From positions 2,542,001 through 2,606,000 of the forward strand of contig NZ_CP099399.1 of NCBI RefSeq assembly GCF_024721175.1: a stretch of 64,000 nt of DNA, read 5' to 3'. A model generated the notes under the pieces. The model saw only the letters and a list, made by a program, of their open reading frames with translations. It made no database searches and was not told the origin of the DNA. Shown one piece after another: positions 30,635 to 38,115 of this stretch. The stretch's first letter is position 1, and the number at the start of each line of letters is the position of its first letter. The position numbers and the translations under genes are program-made. This DNA comes from Rhizobium sp. Pop5. GTDB taxonomy: Bacteria > Pseudomonadota > Alphaproteobacteria > Rhizobiales > Rhizobiaceae.

Positions 30635-31660
30635 TCAACCTCCAAGCTTTCCGAGACTGGCAAGATTGGGAAATCCAAAGAGCGACATATCGGCGGCCTC
30701 GGCGGCGGCGTCCGTTCTCAGGCCGGCGCGCAGCTTGGCGGACCGGGCGCGCGGATTGGCCTCGGCCTCCGCCTCGCTTGCCGAAACCATCGGCTTGCCG
30801 ATCGCCGTAAAGGTTGCGGCGCGCTCATGAGCGACCGGCAGGTGCCGCGACCCCGACGCCTTGCCGGCGCGGTCGGAAAAGAACTTCTTGACGATGCGGT
30901 CTTCGAGCGAATGAAAGGTGACGACGACGAGCCGTCCGCCGGGCTTCAGCGCCCGCTCCGCCGCAAACAGCGCCTGGGCCAGCTCCCCGAGTTCGTCATT
31001 GACGAAGATGCGGAGCGCCTGGAAGACGCGCGTCGCCGGATGGATCTTGTCCTTCATCTTGCGGGGGGTGACGAGTTCGATGAGGCCGGCGAGATCGCGC
31101 GTCGTCTCGAAGGGTTTTTCCTCGCGTCGCTTCTCGATCGCATGCGCGATGCGCGGCGACTGGCTCTCTTCGCCGAGAAAATGGAAGATGCGGATGAGAT
31201 CGGCGACCTTGGCGCGATTGACGACATCGGCGGCCGAAACACCCTCCGCCGACATACGCATGTCGAGCGGCCCGCTCTTCTGGAAGGAGAAACCACGCTC
31301 AGCTTCATCGATCTGCATGGAGGAAACGCCGATGTCGAGCACGACACCATCGAGCCCGCCCTGCGGCGCATGATCGGCAAGATGCGAGAATTGCGAATGA
31401 ATGAGCTTGAGGCGACCGCCATGGGCGGCGACCAGCGCCTGCCCCGCTGCGATCGCGCTGGGATCACGATCGAGTGCGATTACCTCGGCGCCGGCCGCAA
31501 GGATGGCCTGGGTGTAACCGCCCGCACCGAAGGTACCGTCGAGAATGAGCTTGCCGGGCACAGGCGCAAGCGCGGCGAGAACTTCTTCAAGTAGAACCGG
31601 AATGTGGCGAACCGGTCCGCCACCGGCATCAGTTGAACCTCCGCCAGGATTCGCCACCAT
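30635..31660 (-). CDS. rsmH: 16S rRNA (cytosine1402-N4)-methyltransferase RsmH (MraW)
   Basis: A 341-residue SAM-dependent methyltransferase that methylates C1402 of 16S rRNA. Family marks are [15 protein letters not shown] at the start, the SAM loop [24 protein letters not shown], and the C-terminal [16 protein letters not shown]. An ATG at 31660 opens the gene 17 bases after mraZ; the open frame upstream to 32299 is only the antiparallel shadow of mraZ. The stop lies one base before the ftsL ATG. An Ala/Gly-rich stretch precedes the conserved start of the fold. Confidence 0.97.
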   Translation of the reverse strand: MVANPGGGSTDAGGGPVRHIPVLLEEVLAALAPVPGKLILDGTFGAGGYTQAILAAGAEVIALDRDPSAIAAGQALVAAHGGRLKLIHSQFSHLADHAPQGGLDGVVLDIGVSSMQIDEAERGFSFQKSGPLDMRMSAEGVSAADVVNRAKVADLIRIFHFLGEESQSPRIAHAIEKRREEKPFETTRDLAGLIELVTPRKMKDKIHPATRVFQALRIFVNDELGELAQALFAAERALKPGGRLVVVTFHSLEDRIVKKFFSDRAGKASGSRHLPVAHERAATFTAIGKPMVSASEAEAEANPRARSAKLRAGLRTDAAAEAADMSLFGFPNLASLGKLGG

Positions 31661-31677
31661 TCCGTTCCCTCGTCCTT

Positions 31678-32115
31678 TCAGGAACGCTTGCCCGCCAGCT
31701 TGCGCTCCCCTCGTGCCTGCGCCTGCGCAGCCAGAAATGCTGTCGGCTGCCAAAGCTGAAAATGATCCGCCCGACCGACGAAGGTCACTTCGTCCGAGAT
31801 GCCGGTGAAGTCGCGGATGAAATCCGTAACCATCAACCGCCCTTCGGCGTCGAGCTTCATGAAGACCCCGCCCCCGTGAATCAGAAGCGACATCTCGTTC
31901 GCATCCGGCGAAAACGGATCTTCCGCAGCAATCTGCCGCTCGAATCTTTCGAGGAGATCCGAGCCGCCGACGCTGATCGCCGGAAACACAAAGTCCTGAA
32001 AGCAATAGAGCTCCTGGACATTGCGCTGCGCCAGCACGGAACGGAACGCCGAAGGCACGGAAACCCTGCCCTTGGCATCGATCCTGTTGGTCGCATTCGA
32101 AAGGAAGCGGCTCAT
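31678..32115 (-). CDS. mraZ: Transcriptional regulator / division cluster protein MraZ
   Basis: A 145-residue protein made of two SpoVT/AbrB-like half domains: [22 protein letters not shown] (about 3-24) and [21 protein letters not shown] (about 85-105), each with the family D-x-K/E-G-R signature. MraZ forms a ring-shaped oligomer and represses the dcw promoter in E. coli. Start chosen at the ATG at 32115; the frame upstream belongs to no similar protein. It is the first gene of the cluster and lies about 170 bases from the TGGG boxes it probably binds. Confidence 0.96.
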   Translation of the reverse strand: MSRFLSNATNRIDAKGRVSVPSAFRSVLAQRNVQELYCFQDFVFPAISVGGSDLLERFERQIAAEDPFSPDANEMSLLIHGGGVFMKLDAEGRLMVTDFIRDFTGISDEVTFVGRADHFQLWQPTAFLAAQAQARGERKLAGKRS

Positions 32116-32544
32116 GACACAAAACATCCGTTCCCGCAGGGATCCGGACCAAAAGACGCCCGAAAGTCCCAATATCAGGCACAGCTTCGCAAGCCGGATG
32201 AGCAAAATCCCGTCCGGCCCTCCCCAAGAGGGAGTCGCCATTGCTTTGCGATGAACGGGCAGATGATTGCCCCGGTGCAGTGCACATTTGGGATAGCATG
32301 GGACCATATGGGCGTCAATGGGATACGCCCATTTTGCAATGGACGCATAATCAAAAATTTATAAGCCGTTAAGTTTAACAAAGGGTTAGGATCGCCCCTC
32401 AGAAGTGGGGCGCAACGGTGCTATCGCAAAAAGAATTTGCCGCCCCTGGGGCGCATCAGCATTCGCTTGAAAACATTCGATTTCAGCAGCTTATCTGAAG
32501 GAGATCCTTGAAAAACAGGATTTATCGCGCCACAAAAGTTAATC
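32116..32544. other. Upstream region of the dcw cluster
   Basis: This 429-base gap holds no gene. It contains the MraZ-type TGGG boxes (32289-32322), an AT-rich stretch (about 32330-32395) suited to the mraZ promoter, and a GC hairpin near 32441-32456 with arms of the CGCCCC / GGGGCG type that could help terminate the RNase P RNA transcript entering from the right. Confidence 0.6.
32289..32322 (+). promoter_or_regulatory. Four TGGG boxes at 10-bp spacing: probable MraZ operator
   Basis: TGGG begins at 32289, 32299, 32309 and 32319, so the start-to-start distance is exactly 10 bases each time. E. coli MraZ is reported to bind contiguous TGGGN repeats separated by 5 bases, which gives the same spacing. 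The boxes read on the plus strand while mraZ is on the minus strand. A further CCCA follows at 32328. Confidence 0.7.
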
Positions 32545-32941
32545 GCCAGTTGGCCTGTAAGCCGGGTTCTGTATGGCTCCGGCGTGAACCGGAACGTGGC
32601 AGCCATTCCTCTGGGACAGCGCTCGCACGCTGCCTCACGCAACCCACCCGGATGACTGGCCTGGAAACCGGCCGGAAGGCCTTTCGGCCCGCCGCGTCAT
32701 CCCTATTCGGTCTTGCTCCCGGTGGGGTTTACCGTGCCATTTCCGTTGCCGGAGATGCGGTGGGCTCTTACCCCACCCTTTCACCCTTACCTGTCATGAC
32801 AGGCGGTTTGCTTTCTGTGGCACTTTCCCTGAGGTCGCCCTCGCCGGACGTTATCCGGCACCGTGTTTCCGTGGAGCCCGGACTTTCCTCACCTTACCGC
32901 CTTTCGGCATTGGTAAAGCGCGGCTGCCCGGCCAACTGGCA
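32545..32941 (-). ncRNA. rnpB: RNase P catalytic RNA (bacterial type A)
   Basis: Read on the minus strand the region contains the 5' conserved block GAGGAAAGTCCGGGCTCC (32893-32876) and near the other end the 3' block AACCCGGCTTACAGGCC, the hallmarks of RNase P RNA, which trims the 5' leader of pre-tRNAs. The terminal helix P1 is visible: GCCAGTTGGCC at 32940-32930 can pair with GGCCAACTGGC at 32555-32545. The length of about 397 bases fits alphaproteobacteria. Open frames through this region are not genes. It lies upstream of mraZ and transcribes in the same direction. End points are accurate to a few bases only. Confidence 0.95.
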
Positions 32942-32981
32942 GGGCTCCCATAAACGAGAGAGAACGCAATTGCCATCGAAA

Positions 32982-32997
32982 TAAGCGATATCGCTTA
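32982..32997. promoter_or_regulatory. Perfect 16-bp palindrome between rnpB and the flavoenzyme gene
   Basis: TAAGCGATATCGCTTA is self-complementary. It includes the stop codon of the flavoprotein gene and lies about 40 bases before the rnpB 5' end, so it may be a regulator site for rnpB or part of a weak terminator. No U-tract supports strong termination. Confidence 0.35.
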
Positions 32998-34170
32998 ACG
33001 AAATTGCGGTGTGAAATCCGTGGAGTAGCCCTGCTGACTGATTCTGCCTGACAAAAGCAGCTCGGCTCCGAGCCTGCCGATTTCGTCCGAGCTCTTGGCC
33101 GAAGTGCCGGCGCAGCCCGTCAGCACGGCAATGCTGGGCGAAGAGGTATAACCGATCATCGGATAGCCGCTCTGCGTAAACGAGACGACACAGGCGGCCG
33201 TCGAAACCGACAGCGGCCTGATATCGGGCACGAGACCTTCAACGACGCGCTGCAGATGCGCGCGCACGCTGTCGCGCCCTTCGGTCCTGAACCAGGCCCG
33301 CATCTCGGCATCGCCGCTCAGCGTCACATCGTCGGGGTCGCCGCCGATCTTCAGATAGAATTTGCCGTCGGGATAACGGATTGGCGGCAGGAGATAGATA
33401 TGGATATCAGGTGTATCGAGAATGAGCGACGGCATCGCGGCAAGACGCGCGGCTTCCGCCTCGCCAACCTCGAACAGCGTCACGGTCCGGGCGTAAACCG
33501 TCATGGCAACGGGCCGCGGCAAGAGATTCTCCGCAATGGAAAATCCGCCCGCCGCCAGCAGCACCTTTTCAGCGCGATAAGTAACCCCTCCGGCAGTCCT
33601 GACGGTGGCAAACCCGCCCTCTTCGCGGATCGAGACGACATGGTCTGAAATGACGGTGGCACCCGCCCTTTCCGCCAGCAGCGACTGCGCCTTGACCAGC
33701 TTGCGCGGGCTGATGTGTCCCGCGCCCCTCGCCTCGAAGACGCCCGCGGCGCCATCGGGAAAGGCAAAATAGGGAAAGGCGGCCTTCAGCCCGGCCCCAT
33801 CGTGAAGACTGGTTTCGACACCGAGCGAGGCCGCCGCCTGCCTGGTTCTCTCGAGATAGTCGCTTCCATCAGGCGCGACGACGACGCAACCGGCCTCGCG
33901 ATAGAAAGCGATGCCGCTCTCGCTGGCGATCTCGCCGTAGCGGCCGATCGAACGGTTGGCGAGCAGCGCCCAGTTGCGGTCGGGATCGATGGTGCGGGTG
34001 ATGCGCCCCTCGTCGTAATGGCTGGCGAAGACGCCCTGATGCTGACTGCGATCAGCCGGCTCGTCCGGGCCGATGACCGCCACGCCATCCGTCTGCCGCG
34101 CCAGATGACGCGCGGCGGCCGCTCCCATGAGCCCGCGGCCGACAACGATATATTTGAAATCGACTGCCAT
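32995..34170 (-). CDS. FAD-dependent oxidoreductase of the DAO / sarcosine oxidase-like family (copy 2)
   Basis: A 391-residue flavoprotein with the N-terminal dinucleotide motif IVVGRGLMGAAAARHLA, a GVFASHYDEGRITRTI segment and the C-terminal GYTSSPSIAVLTGCAGTSAKSSDEIGRLGAELLL that closes the FAD site in the DAO fold. The closest recognised type is the monomeric sarcosine / N-methyltryptophan oxidase-like group, which oxidise secondary amines or amino acids. The gene starts 11 bases after its upstream paralogue (34182-35366), and the two proteins share whole stretches (MAVDF-IV-GRG-MGAAAARHL, GVFASHYDE-RITRT, L-PRPV, LPP-RYPDGK-YLK-GGD), showing tandem duplication and divergence. Two adjacent ATGs (34173, 34170). 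Substrate unknown. Confidence 0.85.
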   Translation of the reverse strand: MAVDFKYIVVGRGLMGAAAARHLARQTDGVAVIGPDEPADRSQHQGVFASHYDEGRITRTIDPDRNWALLANRSIGRYGEIASESGIAFYREAGCVVVAPDGSDYLERTRQAAASLGVETSLHDGAGLKAAFPYFAFPDGAAGVFEARGAGHISPRKLVKAQSLLAERAGATVISDHVVSIREEGGFATVRTAGGVTYRAEKVLLAAGGFSIAENLLPRPVAMTVYARTVTLFEVGEAEAARLAAMPSLILDTPDIHIYLLPPIRYPDGKFYLKIGGDPDDVTLSGDAEMRAWFRTEGRDSVRAHLQRVVEGLVPDIRPLSVSTAACVVSFTQSGYPMIGYTSSPSIAVLTGCAGTSAKSSDEIGRLGAELLLSGRISQQGYSTDFTPQFR

Positions 34171-34181
34171 CATCTTTCCCC

Positions 34182-35366
34182 TCAGGCGAAAACCGGCGTC
34201 AGCTCGCGGCCGAAATCCTCATCCCCGAGCCGTCCCCCTGTCAGAAGCACGGCGCCCAGCCGTCCGAGTTCGTCGGAGGATTTGGCCGCGACGAAATTGC
34301 CGCCGGTAAGCACTCCGATGCGCGGCGATTGGGTGAAGCCGGCATAGGGATAACCGGTCGCCGTGAAATTCGCCACGCATGGGCCCGATGTAACCGAACA
34401 GCCGGCAAGCTCAGGCATCAACTGCAAGGCTATGCGCGAGAGGTGATCGCGCTCGGCCGCACTCCCATCGGATCGGAACCACGCGCCGGCATCCTCCAGT
34501 TTCCGGAAAGAGAGCGCCTCGGTATCGCCGCCAAGCTTCAGATAGGTCTTGCCGTCGGGATAACGCACCGGCGGCAGAATATAAATGTGGTCCTCCTCCC
34601 GATCGCCGAACACGATGGTCGACGGCATATTGCCGAAGATCGCCATCTCGCGCTCGCCCATTTCGTAGAAGGCAACCGTGCGCCCCACGACCCTGGTATC
34701 GACAGGACGCGGCAGCAGGGTGTGGAAATTGCTGAAGCCGCCGGCCGCGACCAGCACCCGCTCGGTTCTGTAGTTTCTGCCGCCGGCCGTCACCTCGACA
34801 TGCGAACCCGCGTCGCGCACCGATGTCACGGTTTCCTCGATCAGAGAGACGCCGCCCCGTTCGGCAAGGCGCGCCTGCGCCCGCACCAGCGCCCGCGGGT
34901 TGATATGCCCGGCGCGCTTGCGCTCGAAATATCCCGAGAAATCGGCATCGACAGCAAGATAGGGGAAACGCCGGCCGAGATCCGCCGGCGCGATGGCCTC
35001 GATATAGCTGCCGAGCGTCCGGCTGACGGCTATGGCATTGCGAAAAAAGTCCTGTTCGGCCTTCCCCGGACCGACGTAGAGGCAGCCGACCTCGGAATAG
35101 AAGGAAATGCCGCTCTCTGCCTCGATCTCGCGGTAGCGGCCAAGCGCGCGGGCGGCGAAGGTTCCCCAGGCCAGATTGGCATCGAAGGTGCGGGTAATGC
35201 GCGCTTCGTCATAGTGGCTGGCAAAGACGCCGTGATGGGCCTTGCGTTCCTCCGGCTCGCGCGGGCCGATCAGCGCGATGCCGTCGGCCATCGAGGAGAG
35301 ATGCCGCGCGGCAGCCGCCCCCATCATGCCGCGCCCGATGACGATGAACCTGAAATCGACTGCCAT
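34182..35366 (-). CDS. FAD-dependent oxidoreductase of the DAO / sarcosine oxidase-like family (copy 1)
   Basis: A 394-residue paralogue of the next gene, with IVIGRGMMGAAAARHLSS at the N-terminus and the same RITRT, PRPV and RYPDGKTYLKLGGD blocks. The C-terminus GVLTGGNFVAAKSSDELGRLGAVLL matches the FAD-closing region. The chosen ATG at 35366 has a strong GAGGTGG site; upstream reading to 35513 is not supported. The ribosome site lies inside competing hairpins (separate entry), suggesting translation is controlled. The pair probably oxidises related amino acid or amine substrates, but neither substrate nor covalent flavin attachment can be predicted with confidence. Confidence 0.85.
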   Translation of the reverse strand: MAVDFRFIVIGRGMMGAAAARHLSSMADGIALIGPREPEERKAHHGVFASHYDEARITRTFDANLAWGTFAARALGRYREIEAESGISFYSEVGCLYVGPGKAEQDFFRNAIAVSRTLGSYIEAIAPADLGRRFPYLAVDADFSGYFERKRAGHINPRALVRAQARLAERGGVSLIEETVTSVRDAGSHVEVTAGGRNYRTERVLVAAGGFSNFHTLLPRPVDTRVVGRTVAFYEMGEREMAIFGNMPSTIVFGDREEDHIYILPPVRYPDGKTYLKLGGDTEALSFRKLEDAGAWFRSDGSAAERDHLSRIALQLMPELAGCSVTSGPCVANFTATGYPYAGFTQSPRIGVLTGGNFVAAKSSDELGRLGAVLLTGGRLGDEDFGRELTPVFA

Positions 35367-35368
35367 TT

Positions 35369-35404
35369 CCACCTCATTGCGAGGTGGCCCACCTCGTTTC
35401 GAGG
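35369..35404 (-). promoter_or_regulatory. Leader with mutually exclusive hairpins covering the ribosome site
   Basis: In mRNA order: hairpin A is CCTCG-AAA-CGAGG (35404-35392); hairpin B is CGAGGTG-GGC-CACCTCG (35396-35380); hairpin C is CCACCTC-GCAAT-GAGGTGG (35387-35369). C hides the GAGGTGG ribosome site of the flavoenzyme gene. B uses bases from both A and C, so B frees the site while A plus C blocks it. The base pairing is seen directly; switching is inferred. Confidence 0.55.
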
Positions 35405-35482
35405 CTGGGATATCACGGCAAGCACGCTGATTCATATTGCAAAATTGCAGCAAGAGATATCGCGTGCACTTGCCGGCTCTGC

Positions 35483-36010
35483 TCAGTCGAGCATCGCCAG
35501 CACCTTGCCGCAATAGGTCTTCGACACCGGGTTCATGCGAGTTGCAGCATGGCCGGCATTGTATTTGAGGATGGTGTTGCAGGTCTCCCCGCCGCCGAGC
35601 TGATGGGCGGCCGCCAGGTATTTCATGCCGTATTTGATATTGGTCTCGGGGTCGAACAGACCCTTCCTCGTGCCGAAATAGCCCATCATCCGAGCCGTTG
35701 CCGGCTTGATCTGCATCAGGCCGATTTCGCCGGCGCTGCCCCGCGCTTTCGGATTGAAATTGCTTTCGACGCGAATGACGGCCTGGGCAAGTGCGACGGG
35801 CACGTCGTATTCAGCGGCATATTTGTTGATCAGCGCCGCATAGGGAACGGTGGTGGAGAAGTCCGGCATCGCATACCCGCTCTGGCGATCGACGGTCTTC
35901 AGCGGGATGGTTTGCGCCCTGACACCCCAGTCATCATTCGCCGAGGCAAAGCTATACCCTGCCAGCAGCATGCAGAAGCACGCCGCAGCACCAATAATCA
36001 AATTTTTCAT
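35483..36010 (-). CDS. Lytic transglycosylase (SLT domain), secreted
   Basis: A 175-residue protein with a signal peptide (NLIIGAAACFCMLLAGYSFASA, about 1-24) and an SLT domain. The catalytic glutamate lies in QAVIRVESNFNPKA, followed by GLMQIKPATARMMGY and the closing NTILKYNAGH. It cleaves peptidoglycan glycan strands, releasing 1,6-anhydro ends. The short form resembles the virulence/secretion-associated VirB1-like and EtgA-like group, but no secretion genes are nearby, so house-keeping wall remodelling is more likely. A hairpin (36074-36094) lies in its leader. Confidence 0.88.
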   Translation of the reverse strand: MKNLIIGAAACFCMLLAGYSFASANDDWGVRAQTIPLKTVDRQSGYAMPDFSTTVPYAALINKYAAEYDVPVALAQAVIRVESNFNPKARGSAGEIGLMQIKPATARMMGYFGTRKGLFDPETNIKYGMKYLAAAHQLGGGETCNTILKYNAGHAATRMNPVSKTYCGKVLAMLD

Positions 36011-36073
36011 ATAGTCTATTCACTCCGACCCAAAGAATTTCAGGACTGCGCGCCTCGCCGTCATCCGGTCATA

Positions 36074-36094
36074 CGCGATCAAGGACTGATCGCG
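36074..36094. promoter_or_regulatory. Inverted repeat upstream of the SLT gene
   Basis: CGCGATCA-AGGAC-TGATCGCG gives an 8-base perfect stem, 64 bases before the transglycosylase ATG. It could be an operator or an mRNA hairpin; no T-run follows. Confidence 0.3.
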
Positions 36095-36271
36095 CCCGCA
36101 GAAATTCTTATCGTTTCATTTGGCACTCGCGGTTACACTTGAAACCAGCCGCGAGCGCTGTTCAGCGGGCGTCCTTAGACCATCGCAATGAGGAGATAAT
36201 AGGGAAATGATGTGGCGCAGCGGATTTCTGGGCCGGAGCAGGAAAATGGTCGAGAAATCGGGGCTTTGCCG

Positions 36272-37033
36272 TCAGGAATAACGCGGCAGCGCCGACAGCA
36301 GCCGATGCAGCGTGTCGATGGTCGAGAAATCGGCGATCCCGTCCACCCGTTCGGGACGGAAATGGCGCTGGAAGGCTTCCACGTCGCCGGCCGTCTTCTC
36401 GGAGAATTCACCCGTAATTTCAGTGCCGTAACCATAGAGCGACAACATCGATTGCAGCGCTTCGACCGGTTGGCCGGCGTCGCCACGCTGGAAGAAGCGC
36501 CCGCCGGTGATCCTTGCCGGCTCGACCCAGTGCCCGACGCCCGCCTGATGAAGCTGGCCCCAGGGAAATTTCTCACCCGGATCGACCTTGCGGACCGGGG
36601 CGACATCGGAGTGGCCAAGCACCCGTTCCGGCGCGATCGACCAACGTTTGACACAGTCGCGACACAATTCGATCACCGCGACGATCTGCTCTTTCGGATA
36701 GTCGGGAAGGCCGCCGGGATGGCCGGCATTGGCGATCTCGATGCCGATCGACAGCGAATTGATGTCCGTCTCGCTGTGCCAGCTGCTCTTGCCCGCATGC
36801 CAGGCGCGCCGCGCCTCCGGCACGAGTTGCACCACGTCGCCGTTCTCGTGCACGAAATAGTGGCTTGAAACCTGGCTTTCGGCGCGGCAGAGCCAGTCGA
36901 GCGCGCCTTCCGGCGTCGGCATGCCGGTATAATGCAGCAGGATCATATCGGGACGACGCCCGTGCGCCCGCTCGCCATGGTTCGGCGACGGCCGCACGGA
37001 TGCGCTTCGGTAATCGGCCTCGAAAGAGGTCAT
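36272..37033 (-). CDS. N-acetylmuramoyl-L-alanine amidase (Amidase_2) with peptidoglycan-binding domain
   Basis: A 253-residue zinc amidase. Zinc ligands and catalytic residues are visible: H34 in MILLHYTGM, a further histidine in RRAWHAGKSSWH, the catalytic-site GIEIAN glutamate, and GHSDVAPVRKVDPGEKFPW with the second zinc histidine. The C-terminal part (about 175-245) is a PG_binding_1 domain (PVEALQSMLSLYGYGTEITG). There is no signal peptide, like AmpD-type amidases that act on recycled fragments in the cytoplasm, though AmiD-like proteins with this domain pair are often exported. The ATG overlaps the J-domain gene stop by 4 bases, so the two are co-translated. Confidence 0.9.
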   Translation of the reverse strand: MTSFEADYRSASVRPSPNHGERAHGRRPDMILLHYTGMPTPEGALDWLCRAESQVSSHYFVHENGDVVQLVPEARRAWHAGKSSWHSETDINSLSIGIEIANAGHPGGLPDYPKEQIVAVIELCRDCVKRWSIAPERVLGHSDVAPVRKVDPGEKFPWGQLHQAGVGHWVEPARITGGRFFQRGDAGQPVEALQSMLSLYGYGTEITGEFSEKTAGDVEAFQRHFRPERVDGIADFSTIDTLHRLLSALPRYS

Positions 37034-37737
37034 GCGGCGCGGCGTTCCTTCTCGATCGCCGCATAGGCCGCGTTCAGCGCCGCCATACGCTCGTTGGCGA
37101 TCACATGGAACTCCTTGGGCACGCCGCGCGAAATCAGCCGATCGGGATGATGTTCGCTGACGAGGCCATGGTAGCGGCGGCGGATCGTCGGGAAATCATC
37201 CGATGGCGACACGCCGAGCACCTTGTAGGGATCGCCGTCGGAAAAGACGTGGCGGGCGGCGATCTGCTCGAAGCGGGTCTCGCTCATCTGGAAGATCTCG
37301 GCGATATGACGGAGGAAACTCAGTTCCTTCTCGTGGACCAGCCCATCGGCCTTGGCGATGTGGAAGAGGCCGTCGAGCACGTCTTCGAGCACCGGGCAAT
37401 TGGCCGCGCAGCTGACGCAGAGAGAAGAAAGCCGCTCGGCATAGGCTTCGTAGCCGGCGACGTCCTGGCGCGCGAGATTATAGAGCCTGGCGACGTTCTT
37501 TGCCTGATCCGCCGGAAACTCGAAGATTTCGCGGAAGGCTTCGACCTCTTTCTCGCTGACGACGCCGTCAGCCTTGGCCATCTTGGCCGAAAGCGCGATG
37601 ATCGCCACGGAGAACGCCACTTTGCGCCGTGTCTCCGGATCGCCTTCGAAAACCGTCCGGATGGCCTCGACCACCGCGGAGAGCGCATTGCCCGCGGTAT
37701 TGCCAATGGCATTCAACAGTTTTTCCCAGAAGGACAT
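37030..37737 (-). CDS. TerB / J-domain protein (DjlA-like)
   Basis: A 235-residue protein. Residues about 35-150 form a helical TerB-like domain (IIALSAKMAKADGVVSEKEVEAF, then GLFHIAKADGLVHEKELSFL, each with the acidic metal-binding K-A-D-G-x-V/L pattern). Residues about 170-230 are a J-domain with the HPD motif in VSEHHPDR. Such proteins stimulate DnaK ATPase; DjlA of E. coli is membrane anchored, but I see no clear membrane segment here. The start at 37737 (MSFWEKLLNAIGN) is preferred to 37782. It is coupled to the amidase gene, suggesting chaperone help in wall metabolism, though this is only inference from context. Confidence 0.85.
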   Translation of the reverse strand: MSFWEKLLNAIGNTAGNALSAVVEAIRTVFEGDPETRRKVAFSVAIIALSAKMAKADGVVSEKEVEAFREIFEFPADQAKNVARLYNLARQDVAGYEAYAERLSSLCVSCAANCPVLEDVLDGLFHIAKADGLVHEKELSFLRHIAEIFQMSETRFEQIAARHVFSDGDPYKVLGVSPSDDFPTIRRRYHGLVSEHHPDRLISRGVPKEFHVIANERMAALNAAYAAIEKERRAA

Positions 37738-38115
37738 CGAAGATCTCTCGCATGCTTGGTTACAAGCAAACAGCTTGACCAAAGAATCTGAGCCTTTGCA
37801 AGGCAGCTATTGGTCGTAGGATCGAAAACAGTTTTCACGATTCGGTAATTATTGCATCGCAGCATGCGATGCATCGACCCACGCCATCGTGGATAAGCGC
37901 CATTCTCTCCGGCTCGCCAATCAGCCGATTTCCACAAAAGCTTGCCGACAGGCAGGCGGGGCTTGAAACGATTATATTGCCGCTTCCATCGGCCTTTGCT
38001 GTCCGCAGCCGCAGAAAGGCGCGTTTTTCGTAAATTCTTTACTTTACAGTGCCCTTTCCCTGCCGCATCCATGCGCTAGCTACGCTGCCGCATAGAAACA
38101 CCGCAGGAGGGTTCC
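37738..38115. other. Intergenic region between divergent djlA-like and pfp genes
   Basis: 378 bases without a credible gene. It separates divergent transcription units, so it must carry promoters for both. I see no strong palindrome, riboswitch-like structure or known operator motif. The pfp ribosome site GCAGGAGGG lies at its right end. Confidence 0.6.

Noticed and set aside
32508..32984. 158-residue frame starting MKNRIYRATKVNRQ inside the RNase P RNA region
   Set aside because: It is a well-known type of misannotation; the conserved RNase P blocks and helix P1 explain the sequence.
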